DNA of 64,000 nucleotides from Humibacter sp049446075 (GTDB lineage Bacteria > Actinomycetota > Actinomycetes > Actinomycetales > Microbacteriaceae): positions 558,001 through 622,000 of the forward strand of contig NZ_JBMSEB010000001.1 in NCBI RefSeq assembly GCF_049446075.1, given 5' to 3'. A program made the translations under genes and the position numbers. Under the pieces are notes generated by a model. The model worked only from the letters and a program-made list of their open reading frames with translations, searched no databases and had not been told where the DNA came from. The first letter of the stretch is position 1, and each line of letters opens with the position of its first letter. This document shows positions 23,944 to 32,457 of the stretch, one piece after another.

Positions 23944-25221
23944 TCAGCCTTCCTGGTCGTCGCGTTCTCGCAGCACGCGTGCGTTCCCCGTGTCTCCGAC
24001 GCGCCGCGGTTGAGTGCCGACGAGCGCCGCAGAGGTGACAGCGCCTGCACCGAATCTGGCTGCGACCCGATCGATCGCGCTCTCGGCGTCGCGCCACTCC
24101 TCGTCCGGATCCCAGAGCACCGTCGGAGCGCTGCCGTCGGCGATGAGCTGTTCGCAGCGCACGCCCAGCAGACGGATGGCGTCGCCAGGACGCAGCGTCG
24201 CATCCAAGAGTGCTACCGCCTCCTCGAACACGCGGCGCCCGACATTCGACGGATCGCCGAGGGTTCGCGAGCGGGAGACGGTACGGAAGTCGGCGTACCT
24301 CAGCTTCAGGGAGACGGTGCGTGCCGCGAGCGCGTGCGAACGCAGCCTTGCCGCTACCTGGGTGGAGAGCCTGAGCAGTTCCCGGCGCAGCACCTCGGCG
24401 TCGGTGACGTCGTGTTCGAACGTCTGCTCGTGGCCGATGCTCTTCTCGTACGACTCCGGCTCGACGGCACGAACATCGATGCCGTTCGCCAGCTGATGCA
24501 GCTTTGTCCCCGCCGCGTCTCCCACCCACCCCCGCAGCACGTCGATGGGCGTCGCAGCGACATCGCCCACGGTTCGCAAGCCGTAGCGGTGCAGCGTCTC
24601 CTGCGTCGACGGCCCGACCCCCCACAGGGCCCCGATCGGCAGCGGATGCAGGAACGCAATCGTCTCTGCGACCGGGACCACGAGCATTCCGTCCGGCTTC
24701 GCACGCGTTGAAGCGAGCTTCGCCATGAACTTCGTTCCCGCCACACCGACCGAGCAGGTCAGCCCGGTCTCCTGGTAGACGCGTCTGCGGATGTTTGCGC
24801 CGATGGTCGAGGGAGCACCGAGCAGTCGCACCGCACCCGCCACGTCAAGGAAGGCCTCGTCGATGCTCACCTGCTCGACCAGGGGCGTGACGTCGCCGAA
24901 GATGCGCAGAACCTGCTGCGAGTAGTGCGTGTACTTCTCGAAATGCGGCTCGAGGACGACCGCGTCCGGACACAGGCGAAGCGCCTGACTCACCGGCATG
25001 GCACTGCGCACACCCATGCGACGAGCCTCGTACGTGGCGCTGGAGACCACGGAACGACCGGATGCGTGACCCACGATGGCGGGACGGCCGCGCAGCTCGG
25101 GACGATCGAGCAGCTCGACCGAGGCGTAGAAGGCATCCATGTCGACGTGCAGCTTCGTGGCGCCTACGTCGTCGACGGGTCCGACGGTGACCTGCCGTTC
25201 CCTTCCGTCGCCACGTCCCAC
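23944..25221 (-). CDS. dinB: DNA polymerase IV
   Basis: Y-family translesion polymerase of 425 residues. The metal-binding motifs are HVDMDAFYASVE near residue 26 and SIDEAFLDV near 120. The steric-gate region (Phe-Tyr) and the YEARRMGVRSAMP fingers block are present. The helix-hairpin-helix area (GVGPSTQETLHRYGLRTVGD) and little-finger domain (EQTFEHDV, LKLRYADFRTVSRSRT) follow. GTG 25221 is the longest start. Its role is error-prone replication past lesions; no LexA box was recognised upstream. Confidence 0.93.
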   Translation of the reverse strand: MGRGDGRERQVTVGPVDDVGATKLHVDMDAFYASVELLDRPELRGRPAIVGHASGRSVVSSATYEARRMGVRSAMPVSQALRLCPDAVVLEPHFEKYTHYSQQVLRIFGDVTPLVEQVSIDEAFLDVAGAVRLLGAPSTIGANIRRRVYQETGLTCSVGVAGTKFMAKLASTRAKPDGMLVVPVAETIAFLHPLPIGALWGVGPSTQETLHRYGLRTVGDVAATPIDVLRGWVGDAAGTKLHQLANGIDVRAVEPESYEKSIGHEQTFEHDVTDAEVLRRELLRLSTQVAARLRSHALAARTVSLKLRYADFRTVSRSRTLGDPSNVGRRVFEEAVALLDATLRPGDAIRLLGVRCEQLIADGSAPTVLWDPDEEWRDAESAIDRVAARFGAGAVTSAALVGTQPRRVGDTGNARVLRERDDQEG

Positions 25222-25310
25222 GCAGCAAGTGTCGCACCGGGGACCGACAACGGGAGCGGCCGTGCCGGACGCCCCGACGATCTCGTGACACTGCCGATAA
25301 CGTGGATGCC

Positions 25311-26315
25311 ATGCATTTCAGGTACCTGGGCAACAGCGGACTCAAGATCTCCGAGATCATCTACGGCAACTGGCTCACCCACGGCTCGCAGGTGGAGAAC
25401 GAGACGGCGACGGCATCCGTTCGCGCCGCGCTCGATGCTGGGATCACCACGTTCGACACGGCGGATGCCTACGCGAACACGGCTGCGGAGACCGTGCTCG
25501 GCGAAGCGTTGAAGGATCAGCGCCGCCAGTCGCTGGAGATCTTCACGAAGGTGTACTGGCCGACCGGACCTGGTGGTCACAACGACACCGGGCTCAGCCG
25601 CAAGCACATCATGGAGTCGATCGAAGGCTCGCTCACCCGTCTGGGCACGGACTATGTCGACCTGTACCAGGCGCACCGCTACGACTACGAGACGCCGCTT
25701 GAAGAGACCATGCAGGCGTTCGCCGATCTCGTTCGTGCCGGCAAGGTGCTGTACGTGGGCGTCAGCGAGTGGACGGCCGACCAGTTGCGCGCTGGGCATG
25801 CACTCGCGAAGGAGCTCGGTTTCCAGCTCATCTCCAACCAGCCGCAGTATTCGATGCTGTGGCGAGTGATCGAGGCCGAGGTCGTTCCCGCCTCGCAAGA
25901 CCTCGGTATCTCCCAGATCGTCTGGTCCCCCGTCGCCCAGGGTGTGCTGACCGGAAAGTACAAGCCGGGCGCCGAGCTTCCGCCGGGAAGCCGGGCCACC
26001 GACGACAAGGGTGGGGCGAGCGCCATCAAGCGCTTCCTGAACGACGACGTGCTCACCGCCGTGCAGCGCCTGCAGCCCATCGCCGACGAGGCCGGACTCA
26101 CTCTCGCCCAGCTCGCCGTCGCCTGGGTGCTCCAGAACCCCAACGTGGCGGGGGCGATCGTCGGCGCCTCGCGCCCCGAGCAGGTGGAGTCGAACGCGCA
26201 AGCGGCGGGCGTGAAGCTCGACTCCGAGGTGCTCGCGCGCATCGACGAGGTCATCCTGCCCGTCGCAGAGACGGACCCTTCGCACACCAAGTCGCCCGAA
26301 ACGCGCGTCGTCTAG
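25311..26315 (+). CDS. Aldo/keto reductase of the Kv-beta-like (AKR6) group
   Basis: NADPH-dependent reductase of 334 residues. MHFRYLGNSGLKISEII, FDTADAY (Asp and Tyr of the tetrad), FTKVYWP (Lys) and YQAHRYD (His) are visible. SNQPQYSMLWR, WSPVAQGVLTGKY and VGASRPEQV near the end are typical of bacterial homologues of potassium-channel beta subunits. ATG 25311 fits the family; a GTG three codons earlier is in frame. It diverges from dinB across 89 bases. Probably a general aldehyde/quinone reductase. Confidence 0.9.
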   Translation: MHFRYLGNSGLKISEIIYGNWLTHGSQVENETATASVRAALDAGITTFDTADAYANTAAETVLGEALKDQRRQSLEIFTKVYWPTGPGGHNDTGLSRKHIMESIEGSLTRLGTDYVDLYQAHRYDYETPLEETMQAFADLVRAGKVLYVGVSEWTADQLRAGHALAKELGFQLISNQPQYSMLWRVIEAEVVPASQDLGISQIVWSPVAQGVLTGKYKPGAELPPGSRATDDKGGASAIKRFLNDDVLTAVQRLQPIADEAGLTLAQLAVAWVLQNPNVAGAIVGASRPEQVESNAQAAGVKLDSEVLARIDEVILPVAETDPSHTKSPETRVV

Positions 26316-26325
26316 GAGACGCGCG
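26302..26325. terminator. Hairpin over the reductase stop codon
   Basis: The arms CGCGCGTC and GACGCGCG (8 bp, 8-base loop) span the TAG stop at 26313-26315. The hairpin sits before a convergent gene. It is a possible factor-independent terminator without a U-run. Confidence 0.5.
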
Positions 26326-26349
26326 GCAGTCAGACGACGGCTGCGGCAA

Positions 26350-27009
26350 TCACACGAGTGCCGCGACCAACGGCTGGAACCAGCGGCGAAAGGCCGCGTG
26401 ATCCTCGCGCAGACTCCAGCTGATCACTACCGTGTCGGGTGCGACGACCCAGGCGCCCTTCTCAGCGAGCGGCAGCGCCTCGATGTCGAGCCGGAACGAT
26501 CCGGCCTGCCTGCGGAGTTCGTGCTCGCGTCCCCGCACGATGTCGACGATGTCGGCCGCGTGCGCTGCACGATGCACCCGATCGTCGGCCACGTACTCCG
26601 CGCGGCGTTCCAGTGCCCAGGCGGCGGCATCCTCGAAGCGCTCGATCACCAGGTCTTGCAGCGCCAATTCACGATCGAAGGCGGCGAAATGCGGCGGGAC
26701 GAAAGCTGTACGCCAGGATGCCATCGCGTTGGCTCGCACCACGGCACGCCGCCACCACTGCTCCCACTCCTCCGCCAGTTGCGCGGACGACTCTCCCCGC
26801 GACGCATCCCATGCCGCTGACGCCGTCGACGGGGCGCTCGCGAGGATCCGGCCCGACACCGGCTGCCGCTGTACTGCAGGGACAACACTCGGCAGCACCG
26901 GATCGCCTACATGTTGCAGCCCTGCAATATCTCTCAAGCACAGACCGATCAGCAGGTCGAACGGGCAGTCTTCCGTGACCCGCCATCGAAGTGTGCCCTC
27001 GACGAGCAT
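26350..27009 (-). CDS. Protein of unknown function
   Basis: A 219-residue soluble protein with many Trp, Arg and Glu residues (EEWEQWWRRAV). No signal, membrane helix or catalytic motif is recognised. ATG 27009 is the only good start. It may share a transcript with the GGCT-like gene upstream (50 bases apart). Composition is like its neighbours, which supports a real gene. Confidence 0.65.
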   Translation of the reverse strand: MLVEGTLRWRVTEDCPFDLLIGLCLRDIAGLQHVGDPVLPSVVPAVQRQPVSGRILASAPSTASAAWDASRGESSAQLAEEWEQWWRRAVVRANAMASWRTAFVPPHFAAFDRELALQDLVIERFEDAAAWALERRAEYVADDRVHRAAHAADIVDIVRGREHELRRQAGSFRLDIEALPLAEKGAWVVAPDTVVISWSLREDHAAFRRWFQPLVAALV

Positions 27010-27059
27010 GCTGCAAGCCTAATTTCAGCTCCCCGATCCGGCGCACGAATTCCGGGCGA

Positions 27060-27428
27060 TCACGCTTCGGGTTCGCCTGCGGCGTCTGGGAGGCTCGAGC
27101 GGTCGACATACAGCCACGCCGTCTCGCCGCTGGACAGCGCGACGGCCACGCGCGCGTAGTCATCCACTTCGTACTCGTCGGCCGCGGTGAGATCGTCGTC
27201 GCTCAGCTCCAGCACCACGCCCTCCACCACGTCGGCTGGGTCTCCGGTCGCGCGCGCGAAGGGGTGCTCGGCGCTTCCACTCACCTGGACGACGTGCTCG
27301 TCGGCGATCGCGACCGTGTCGAGCACGTAACCGGGAAGCGTTGCCGCTCGCATGGGCATCCGTCTACCGAACGTCGCCTCCTGCACGGCCGGCAACTGCA
27401 GAGTTCCGTAGGAGAACAAGAGGTGCAC
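27060..27428 (-). CDS. Gamma-glutamylcyclotransferase (GGCT/AIG2)-like protein
   Basis: A 122-residue protein beginning MHLLFSYGTLQLPAVQ, the substrate-binding YGTL motif of the GGCT fold. It continues with GYVLDTV, and the barrel segment VVEGVVLELSDDDLTAADEYE ends in the Glu of the ADEYE motif, the expected catalytic acid. The C-terminal strand VAVALSSGETAWLYV is also typical. It probably releases pyroglutamate from gamma-glutamyl amines or peptides; the exact substrate is unknown. The upstream gene ends six bases before its start. Confidence 0.85.
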   Translation of the reverse strand: MHLLFSYGTLQLPAVQEATFGRRMPMRAATLPGYVLDTVAIADEHVVQVSGSAEHPFARATGDPADVVEGVVLELSDDDLTAADEYEVDDYARVAVALSSGETAWLYVDRSSLPDAAGEPEA

Positions 27429-27434
27429 GCGTCG

Positions 27435-27821
27435 TCAGCCTTCCTGGTCGTCCCGGCCACCAGAGTCCGGCCGAGCAGCCGGATCGCTGTCGTCGCTCTG
27501 ATCGCCCGCCTCCTCGGCAGCCGGTGCCGTGATCAGCAGGTATTCGGGGATGTTGGCGTGCGAGACCGGCCCGGTCCCGTCCGCCCGGTACTGGGGCTCG
27601 TCGAACGCAACGGTCCACATGCGGCCGGAGAGCGCCTCCACCTCGAACGCGCCGTGCGCCAGCGTCGACGCGCTCGCGACGATGACGCCCGTCGGGTCGC
27701 CGACCCAGCCCTTCGAGCCCTGCCGCTCATCGTCGACGACGTGCACCTGCACGCCGACGCCGAAGGATTCCTCGGTCCGTGCCGGCTCGCTCTTCTGACG
27801 TCGCCACCACACGAAGGCCAT
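27435..27821 (-). CDS. Protein of unknown function, acidic C-terminus
   Basis: The 128 residues start at ATG 27821 (MAFVWWRRQKSEPARTEESF). A central beta-rich part (VHVVDDERQGSKGWVGDPTG) could be a small SH3-like barrel. The end is acidic and disordered (DQSDDSDPAARPDSGGRDD). The frame stays open to 28643, but that part overlaps the NAD(P)-binding gene and is rejected. It lies six bases ahead of the GGCT-like gene and is probably in its operon. Confidence 0.65.
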   Translation of the reverse strand: MAFVWWRRQKSEPARTEESFGVGVQVHVVDDERQGSKGWVGDPTGVIVASASTLAHGAFEVEALSGRMWTVAFDEPQYRADGTGPVSHANIPEYLLITAPAAEEAGDQSDDSDPAARPDSGGRDDQEG

Positions 27822-27875
27822 TGTCCCATCACTACGCGTCCACGCCCGGCCGCCAGGGCGAGCATGATGGAACAC

Positions 27876-28544
27876 ATGACACGCGTGGCGATCATCGGTG
27901 CACATGGCAAGGTCGCACAGCAGCTCATGCGGGTGCTGTACGACGACGGGGACGATTTCATCGGAATCGTGCGGAACGAGGATCATGCCGACGACATCTA
28001 TCGCTTCGGCGGCGAAGGCGTTCTGCTCGACATCGAAAGGTCCGACTCGGATGCCATCGCGCACGCCATCGAAGGAGCGGACGCTGTGGTCTTCGCCGCC
28101 GGCGCTGGGCCTGGGTCGGGCGCCGAGCGGAAGAGGACCGTGGACTTCGAGGGCTCGGTGAAGTCGCAGCGCGCGGCCCAGACGGCAGGCATCCGGAGGT
28201 TCGTGCAGGTCTCCGCGATCGGAGTCGATGATCCGGTCGAGACTGGAGACGACACCTGGCGTGCCTACGTCGCAGCCAAGCGGGACGCGGATGCCGAGCT
28301 GCGGAGCAGCTCGCTCGACTGGACCATCGTGCGCCCGGGCGGCCTCACTCTCGACGACGGCACGGGGCTGGTGGAGATAGCCCATCGGGTGCAGCGGGGG
28401 CCGGTCCCGCGTGAAGACGTTGCTCGGGTGATCGCCGAAGCGCTGCGCAACCCTGGCACGATCCACACCCAGTTCGAAGTCGTCGCAGGCTCCACACCGG
28501 TGCCCGAGGCCGTCGCGAGCATCGCCTCGACGAGGAACGGCTGA
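27876..28544 (+). CDS. NAD(P)-binding atypical SDR protein
   Basis: A 222-residue Rossmann protein of the NmrA/YwnB-like atypical short-chain dehydrogenase group. The nucleotide loop VAIIGAHGKVAQQL sits at the start. Later features are ADAVVFAAGAGPGSG, RFVQVSAIGVD and the sugar/flavin-reductase-like WTIVRPGGLT. The Tyr-Lys pair of classical SDRs is replaced by YVAAKRDADA, so some catalysis is possible. Two ATGs at 27864 and 27867 are alternative starts. It ends five bases before the next gene, with which it is probably cotranscribed. Confidence 0.87.
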   Translation: MTRVAIIGAHGKVAQQLMRVLYDDGDDFIGIVRNEDHADDIYRFGGEGVLLDIERSDSDAIAHAIEGADAVVFAAGAGPGSGAERKRTVDFEGSVKSQRAAQTAGIRRFVQVSAIGVDDPVETGDDTWRAYVAAKRDADAELRSSSLDWTIVRPGGLTLDDGTGLVEIAHRVQRGPVPREDVARVIAEALRNPGTIHTQFEVVAGSTPVPEAVASIASTRNG

Positions 28545-28549
28545 ACACG

Positions 28550-29206
28550 ATGTCGGACGCAGGAATGAACGAACGCGACCCCAGGTTCTGGAATACACAC
28601 GACGATGCCGACACGGGCAAGAAGGGTCACCACCACATGTCATTTGCCGACTGGCTCAACGTGCAGCAGCAGGCGCACCTCTCGTTCGGGGAGCGGCTCT
28701 CGCTTGTGACGGACTGGCACGCGCCCACCCCAGACGTCGAGTGGGATGTCACGGCGCTTGTGATGCACGTGATCGAGGAGCAGCAGTGGGTGCCGCTCCT
28801 CTTGGCCGGTCGCACCGTCGGGGAGGCCCGGTCGCGTCTGGAACCCATCGGAGACGACCTCGTCTCGGAGTGGCAGCGATACTCGCGGGCGGCGACGAAT
28901 GCGTGGGCGTCCGTCGACCCGGATGCGATGGTGAACCTCTCGTACGACACGGTGCGGGCCAGCGCATATCTGCGGGAACAGGCATCCGACGTCATCGTGC
29001 ACACGTGGGATCTGGCAAGGGCGGTTGGTGCCGACGAGGAACTCGGCGAGGCGCTCGTCGAGGCCGCCTGGACGGTCTTCGAGCCGCAGAAGGACACGCT
29101 GGAGGCAAGTGGCCTGTTCGCCTCTCCCGTGCCGATCGACGAGAACGCGTCGCTTCAGTCCCGGCTGCTCGCGCTCACCGGGAGAGACGACAGAATCGCC
29201 GCCTGA
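28550..29206 (+). CDS. TIGR03086-type DinB-fold protein (mycothiol-dependent isomerase N-terminal domain family)
   Basis: A 218-residue four-helix-bundle protein. The metal-binding His pattern of mycothiol-dependent maleylpyruvate isomerase relatives is visible: WDVTALVMHVIEEQQW (one His) and DVIVHTWDLARAVG (second His) in the C-terminal helix. Such proteins use a divalent metal and may work with mycothiol, the actinobacterial thiol. A specific reaction cannot be assigned. It directly follows the SDR gene (five bases). A His-rich patch (GHHHMSF, about 26-32) is unusual. Confidence 0.82.
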   Translation: MSDAGMNERDPRFWNTHDDADTGKKGHHHMSFADWLNVQQQAHLSFGERLSLVTDWHAPTPDVEWDVTALVMHVIEEQQWVPLLLAGRTVGEARSRLEPIGDDLVSEWQRYSRAATNAWASVDPDAMVNLSYDTVRASAYLREQASDVIVHTWDLARAVGADEELGEALVEAAWTVFEPQKDTLEASGLFASPVPIDENASLQSRLLALTGRDDRIAA

Positions 29207-29248
29207 CGCACCCGCCGACACGGCGGCGGTCGTCAATAGGCTGCAATC

Positions 29249-30946
29249 ATGACTGATCCACGCGAGCGACCCTGGCTGTCGAGCTACGCGGAGGGGGTTC
29301 CCGCAGAGATCGATCCGGTCGAGGGATCGCTGCCGCATCTCATCGAGGACTCGGTCGCGGCCTACGCCGACCACGTCGCCCTGGAGTTCTTCGGCGTCAC
29401 GACCACGTACCGACATCTCGGTGAGGCGATCGATCGCGTGGCAGGCGGTCTCGCCCTGCTCGGAGTCGCGGCCGGGGACCGTGTGGCGCTCGTGCTGCCG
29501 AACTGCCCGCAGCACGTCGTCGCCTTCTACGCCGTGTTACGCCTCGGGGCCGTCGTCGTCGAGCACAACCCGCTGTACACGCCTCGCGAGATGCGTCACC
29601 AGTTCGAGGATCACGGCGCAACCGTGGCGATCGCGTGGACCAACGTCGTCGGCACCCTGCAAGGCATGCCGGACGACATCGGGCTGAAGCACATCGTGGC
29701 CGTCGACATCGTCGAGGCCATGCCTGCCAGGATGCGCTTGGCGCTTCGCCTGCCCGTCAAGAAGGCCAGGGAGTCGCGCGAGCGGCTCACGACCAGGGTC
29801 ACGGGCGTGACCAGTTGGAGGTCGCTATCGAAGGCCGATCCGGTATCGGCAACGGTTCCGCGTCCGCAGGTCGACGATCTCGCCATCATCCAGTACACGA
29901 GCGGCACGACCGGCACACCTAAGGGCGTCATGCTCACCCACGGCAACCTGGTGGCCAACGCCGCGCAGGCTCGCGCGTGGGTCCCCGGCGTGCCGCGCGG
30001 AACATCCGTCGTCTACGCGGTGCTGCCGCTGTTCCACGCCTACGGGCTAACGCTGTGCCTGACGTTCGCGATGAGCATGGGCGCACGGCTGGTGCTGTTC
30101 CCCTCGTTCGATCCCGACATGGTGTTGCAGGTCGTGCGCAAGAGGCCCCCGACGTTCTTGCCGGCCGTGCCACCCATCTACGAGCGACTCGTCGCCGCTG
30201 CGAAGACGCGAGGTGTGTCGCTGGCCGGAATCGACATCGCCATCTCGGGCGCGATGAGCCTGCCGTGGAGCATCGTCGAGCTGTGGGAGAAGGAGACCGG
30301 CGGCTACCTGGTCGAGGGCTACGGCCTGACCGAGGCGTCCCCCGTGCTCATGGCGAATCCGGTGGGAACGACCCGCAAGGCCGGAACGGTCGGGCTGCCA
30401 CTGCCGAGCACCGACCTCAGGGTCGTGGACCCCGACGATCCAGCGCGGGTGCTCCCGATCGGCGAAGCCGGCGAACTCGAAGCCCGCGGGCCACAGGTGT
30501 TCGCCGGCTACTGGCGCAAGCCGGAGGAGACGGCCGCCGTGCTGGATGCCGACGGCTGGCTTCGCACCGGAGATGTCGTGACCATGGACGAGCAGGGATT
30601 CGTGCGCATCATCGACCGCATCAAAGAGCTCATCATCACCGGCGGCTTCAACGTCTCCCCCACCGAGGTGGAGGACGAGTTGCGGGCATGCGAGGGCGTG
30701 GCGGATGTCTCTGTCGTCGGTCTGCCGCACTCGCGCGGTGGGGAAGACGTGATCGCCGCCGTGATCATGAATCCGGGAGCCACGTTCGACGAGGAAGCCA
30801 TCCGCGCCTTCGCACGTTCTGCGATGACGCCGTACAAGGTTCCGCGGCGGGTGTTCCAGGTGGACGAGCTGCCGAGGTCGATCGTGGGCAAGGTGCTGCG
30901 CAGGCAGGTCGTCGAAGAGTTGACGAAGCGGTCGGCGGAAGACTGA
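29249..30946 (+). CDS. Long-chain fatty-acid-CoA ligase
   Basis: AMP-forming acyl-CoA synthetase of 565 residues, cytoplasmic or membrane-associated. Adenylate motif YTSGTTGTPKGVMLTHGN, then GYGLTEASPV, DGWLRTGDVV, hinge and GGFNVSPTEVED, and the catalytic Lys in RSIVGKVLRR near the C-terminus. This is the FadD pattern and the length is normal. It activates fatty acids for beta-oxidation or lipid synthesis. It starts 42 bases after the isomerase-fold gene and may be in the same operon. Confidence 0.93.
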   Translation: MTDPRERPWLSSYAEGVPAEIDPVEGSLPHLIEDSVAAYADHVALEFFGVTTTYRHLGEAIDRVAGGLALLGVAAGDRVALVLPNCPQHVVAFYAVLRLGAVVVEHNPLYTPREMRHQFEDHGATVAIAWTNVVGTLQGMPDDIGLKHIVAVDIVEAMPARMRLALRLPVKKARESRERLTTRVTGVTSWRSLSKADPVSATVPRPQVDDLAIIQYTSGTTGTPKGVMLTHGNLVANAAQARAWVPGVPRGTSVVYAVLPLFHAYGLTLCLTFAMSMGARLVLFPSFDPDMVLQVVRKRPPTFLPAVPPIYERLVAAAKTRGVSLAGIDIAISGAMSLPWSIVELWEKETGGYLVEGYGLTEASPVLMANPVGTTRKAGTVGLPLPSTDLRVVDPDDPARVLPIGEAGELEARGPQVFAGYWRKPEETAAVLDADGWLRTGDVVTMDEQGFVRIIDRIKELIITGGFNVSPTEVEDELRACEGVADVSVVGLPHSRGGEDVIAAVIMNPGATFDEEAIRAFARSAMTPYKVPRRVFQVDELPRSIVGKVLRRQVVEELTKRSAED

Positions 30947-31067
30947 GCGTCGCAACGGTGACTGCTCGTCGTCTGGGCGCGATCCCGCTCTGTGGTGCCG
31001 CGGCGGGCTGGCGCGGCCTACGGCGAGTCCGGCGAGCACGGGCATCCGTGCGTGTCAGCATCGAGCC

Positions 31068-31718
31068 GTGAAGATCGCATTGACTCCCGACGGTCGCAAC
31101 CGCTCGCGACTGCGGCTCATCGCGATGCTCGTCATCGGGGTTCTCGTGGGGGTTGCGATCGGCATCACGGGATCGTGGTGGTACGCGGCGGTCGGCGGGT
31201 GGGCGGCTGCCTGCGCCGTCTACATCGCCTGGGTGTGGTTCGTGGTCGGCCGGTTCGACGGCGCGAGCACCCGTCTGCACGCCACGAGGGAGGACCCCGG
31301 ACGCACGACCATCGAGGTGCTCATCGTGTTCATCACGGTGGCGAGCCTCGGTGCCGTGGCCATCCTGCTGCTGCACACAAGTCATGCCCACGGGGCAGCA
31401 CAGGGCGTCGGCGCCGCCACGGCCCTGCTCAGCGTCGCGCTGTCGTGGACCCTTTTGCACACCCTGTACACACTCCGCTACGCCCGCATCTACTACCAAG
31501 AACCCGTGGGCGGGATCGACTTCAACGACGACGAGGATCCGCGTTACGTCGACTTCGCGTACCTGGCCTTCGACCTCGGCATGACGTTCCAGGTCTCCGA
31601 CACGAATGTGCGCACGTCGCAGCTGCGAGCGGTCATCCTCAGACACACCCTGTTGTCGTACGTCTTCAGCACGGTGATCCTCGCAACGACGGTCAACCTC
31701 GTTGCGGGGCTGGCCTGA
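31068..31718 (+). CDS. DUF1345 family membrane protein
   Basis: A 216-residue protein with about five hydrophobic segments (about 15-36, 38-62, 85-104, 110-135, 190-214). The conserved DUF1345 block is LSWTLLHTLYTLRYARIYY, followed by GGIDF and YVDFAYLAFDLGMTFQVSDT. Function is unknown for the family. It is convergent with the tetR gene. The 121-base gap to the ligase gene suggests its own promoter. Confidence 0.87.
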   Translation: MKIALTPDGRNRSRLRLIAMLVIGVLVGVAIGITGSWWYAAVGGWAAACAVYIAWVWFVVGRFDGASTRLHATREDPGRTTIEVLIVFITVASLGAVAILLLHTSHAHGAAQGVGAATALLSVALSWTLLHTLYTLRYARIYYQEPVGGIDFNDDEDPRYVDFAYLAFDLGMTFQVSDTNVRTSQLRAVILRHTLLSYVFSTVILATTVNLVAGLA

Positions 31719-31772
31719 GGCAGGACCCGACCAACCCTGCCGTCGCACGTGCACGCATCCTGAATCCTGCGT

Positions 31773-32345
31773 TCAAGGCGCCCTGACGATGGCCGCAACC
31801 GTCGAGGGGACCCAGGTTGTGGCGTCCGCCTCGCTCAGCCGGCCGTTGCGCAGTTCGTCCGCTGCGCCGTGCACCACGAAGAGGTAGCACGAGGTGAGCC
31901 AGCTCGCCGACTGATCGGTGCGGAAGACGCCGGATGCCTGCCCGCGCTCGATGACGCCGCGCACGCGGCCGAGAGGGTGCTCCATGTGCTCGCGCACGGC
32001 ATCCTCACCCAGCTCGTCTCGAGCAGTGCCGAGCAGCGAATGGAGCCCGGCGACTACGCGCCAGGAAGACCGCGTGAGGTGGTCGAGCACCTCGGCAGGG
32101 TCACCGTCGAGCGGCAGCGAGCCGAGAGATTCGTGAGAGGCCTGCACGGCGCGTTCGAACAGCGCCTCGACCAGGGCACGACGCGTGTCGAAGTGCGCGT
32201 ACAGCGTCACCCGCCCGACGCCCGCCGCCTCGGCGATCGTCGCCATCGACGCCCCCTGGTCGGCAGCGAGGCACTCCCACGCGGCCTGCAGGATGCGCTC
32301 CCGATTCCGTGCCGAGTCAGACCGCACTGCGCGCTGCCGTGTCAC
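31773..32345 (-). CDS. TetR family transcriptional regulator
   Basis: A 190-residue repressor. The N-terminal helix-turn-helix reads ATIAEAAGVGRVTLYAHFDTR with the usual RERILQAAWECLA lead helix. The ligand-binding domain is unrelated to named families I recognise. GTG 32345 is used; AAAGGAG lies about 30 bases away, so the start is uncertain. It is divergent from an MFS exporter with an inverted repeat between them and most likely represses that gene and itself. Confidence 0.9.
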   Translation of the reverse strand: MTRQRAVRSDSARNRERILQAAWECLAADQGASMATIAEAAGVGRVTLYAHFDTRRALVEALFERAVQASHESLGSLPLDGDPAEVLDHLTRSSWRVVAGLHSLLGTARDELGEDAVREHMEHPLGRVRGVIERGQASGVFRTDQSASWLTSCYLFVVHGAADELRNGRLSEADATTWVPSTVAAIVRAP

Positions 32346-32395
32346 GCCATCGCCGTTTCTCGTTGCACGTCACTCCTTTAATGCTTGTTTTTCCC

Positions 32396-32442
32396 GTACA
32401 GCAGTGTTTAGTTTAACTGATCTACATCGAACACCATTGTAC
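32396..32442. promoter_or_regulatory. Imperfect inverted repeat, candidate TetR operator
   Basis: GTACAGCAGTG (32396-32406) faces CACCATTGTAC (32432-32442) with 25 bases between, in an AT-rich patch of the tetR/MFS intergenic region. The arms share GTACA and GTG. The right arm lies just before the AGGAG ribosome site. An operator role is an inference. Confidence 0.4.
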
Positions 32443-32457
32443 AAGCTAGGAGAAGCC

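Noticed and set aside
27822..28643. Long upstream extension of the 128-residue minus-strand gene
   Set aside because: It lies antisense to the NAD(P)-binding gene; the Met at 27821 begins a sensible protein.
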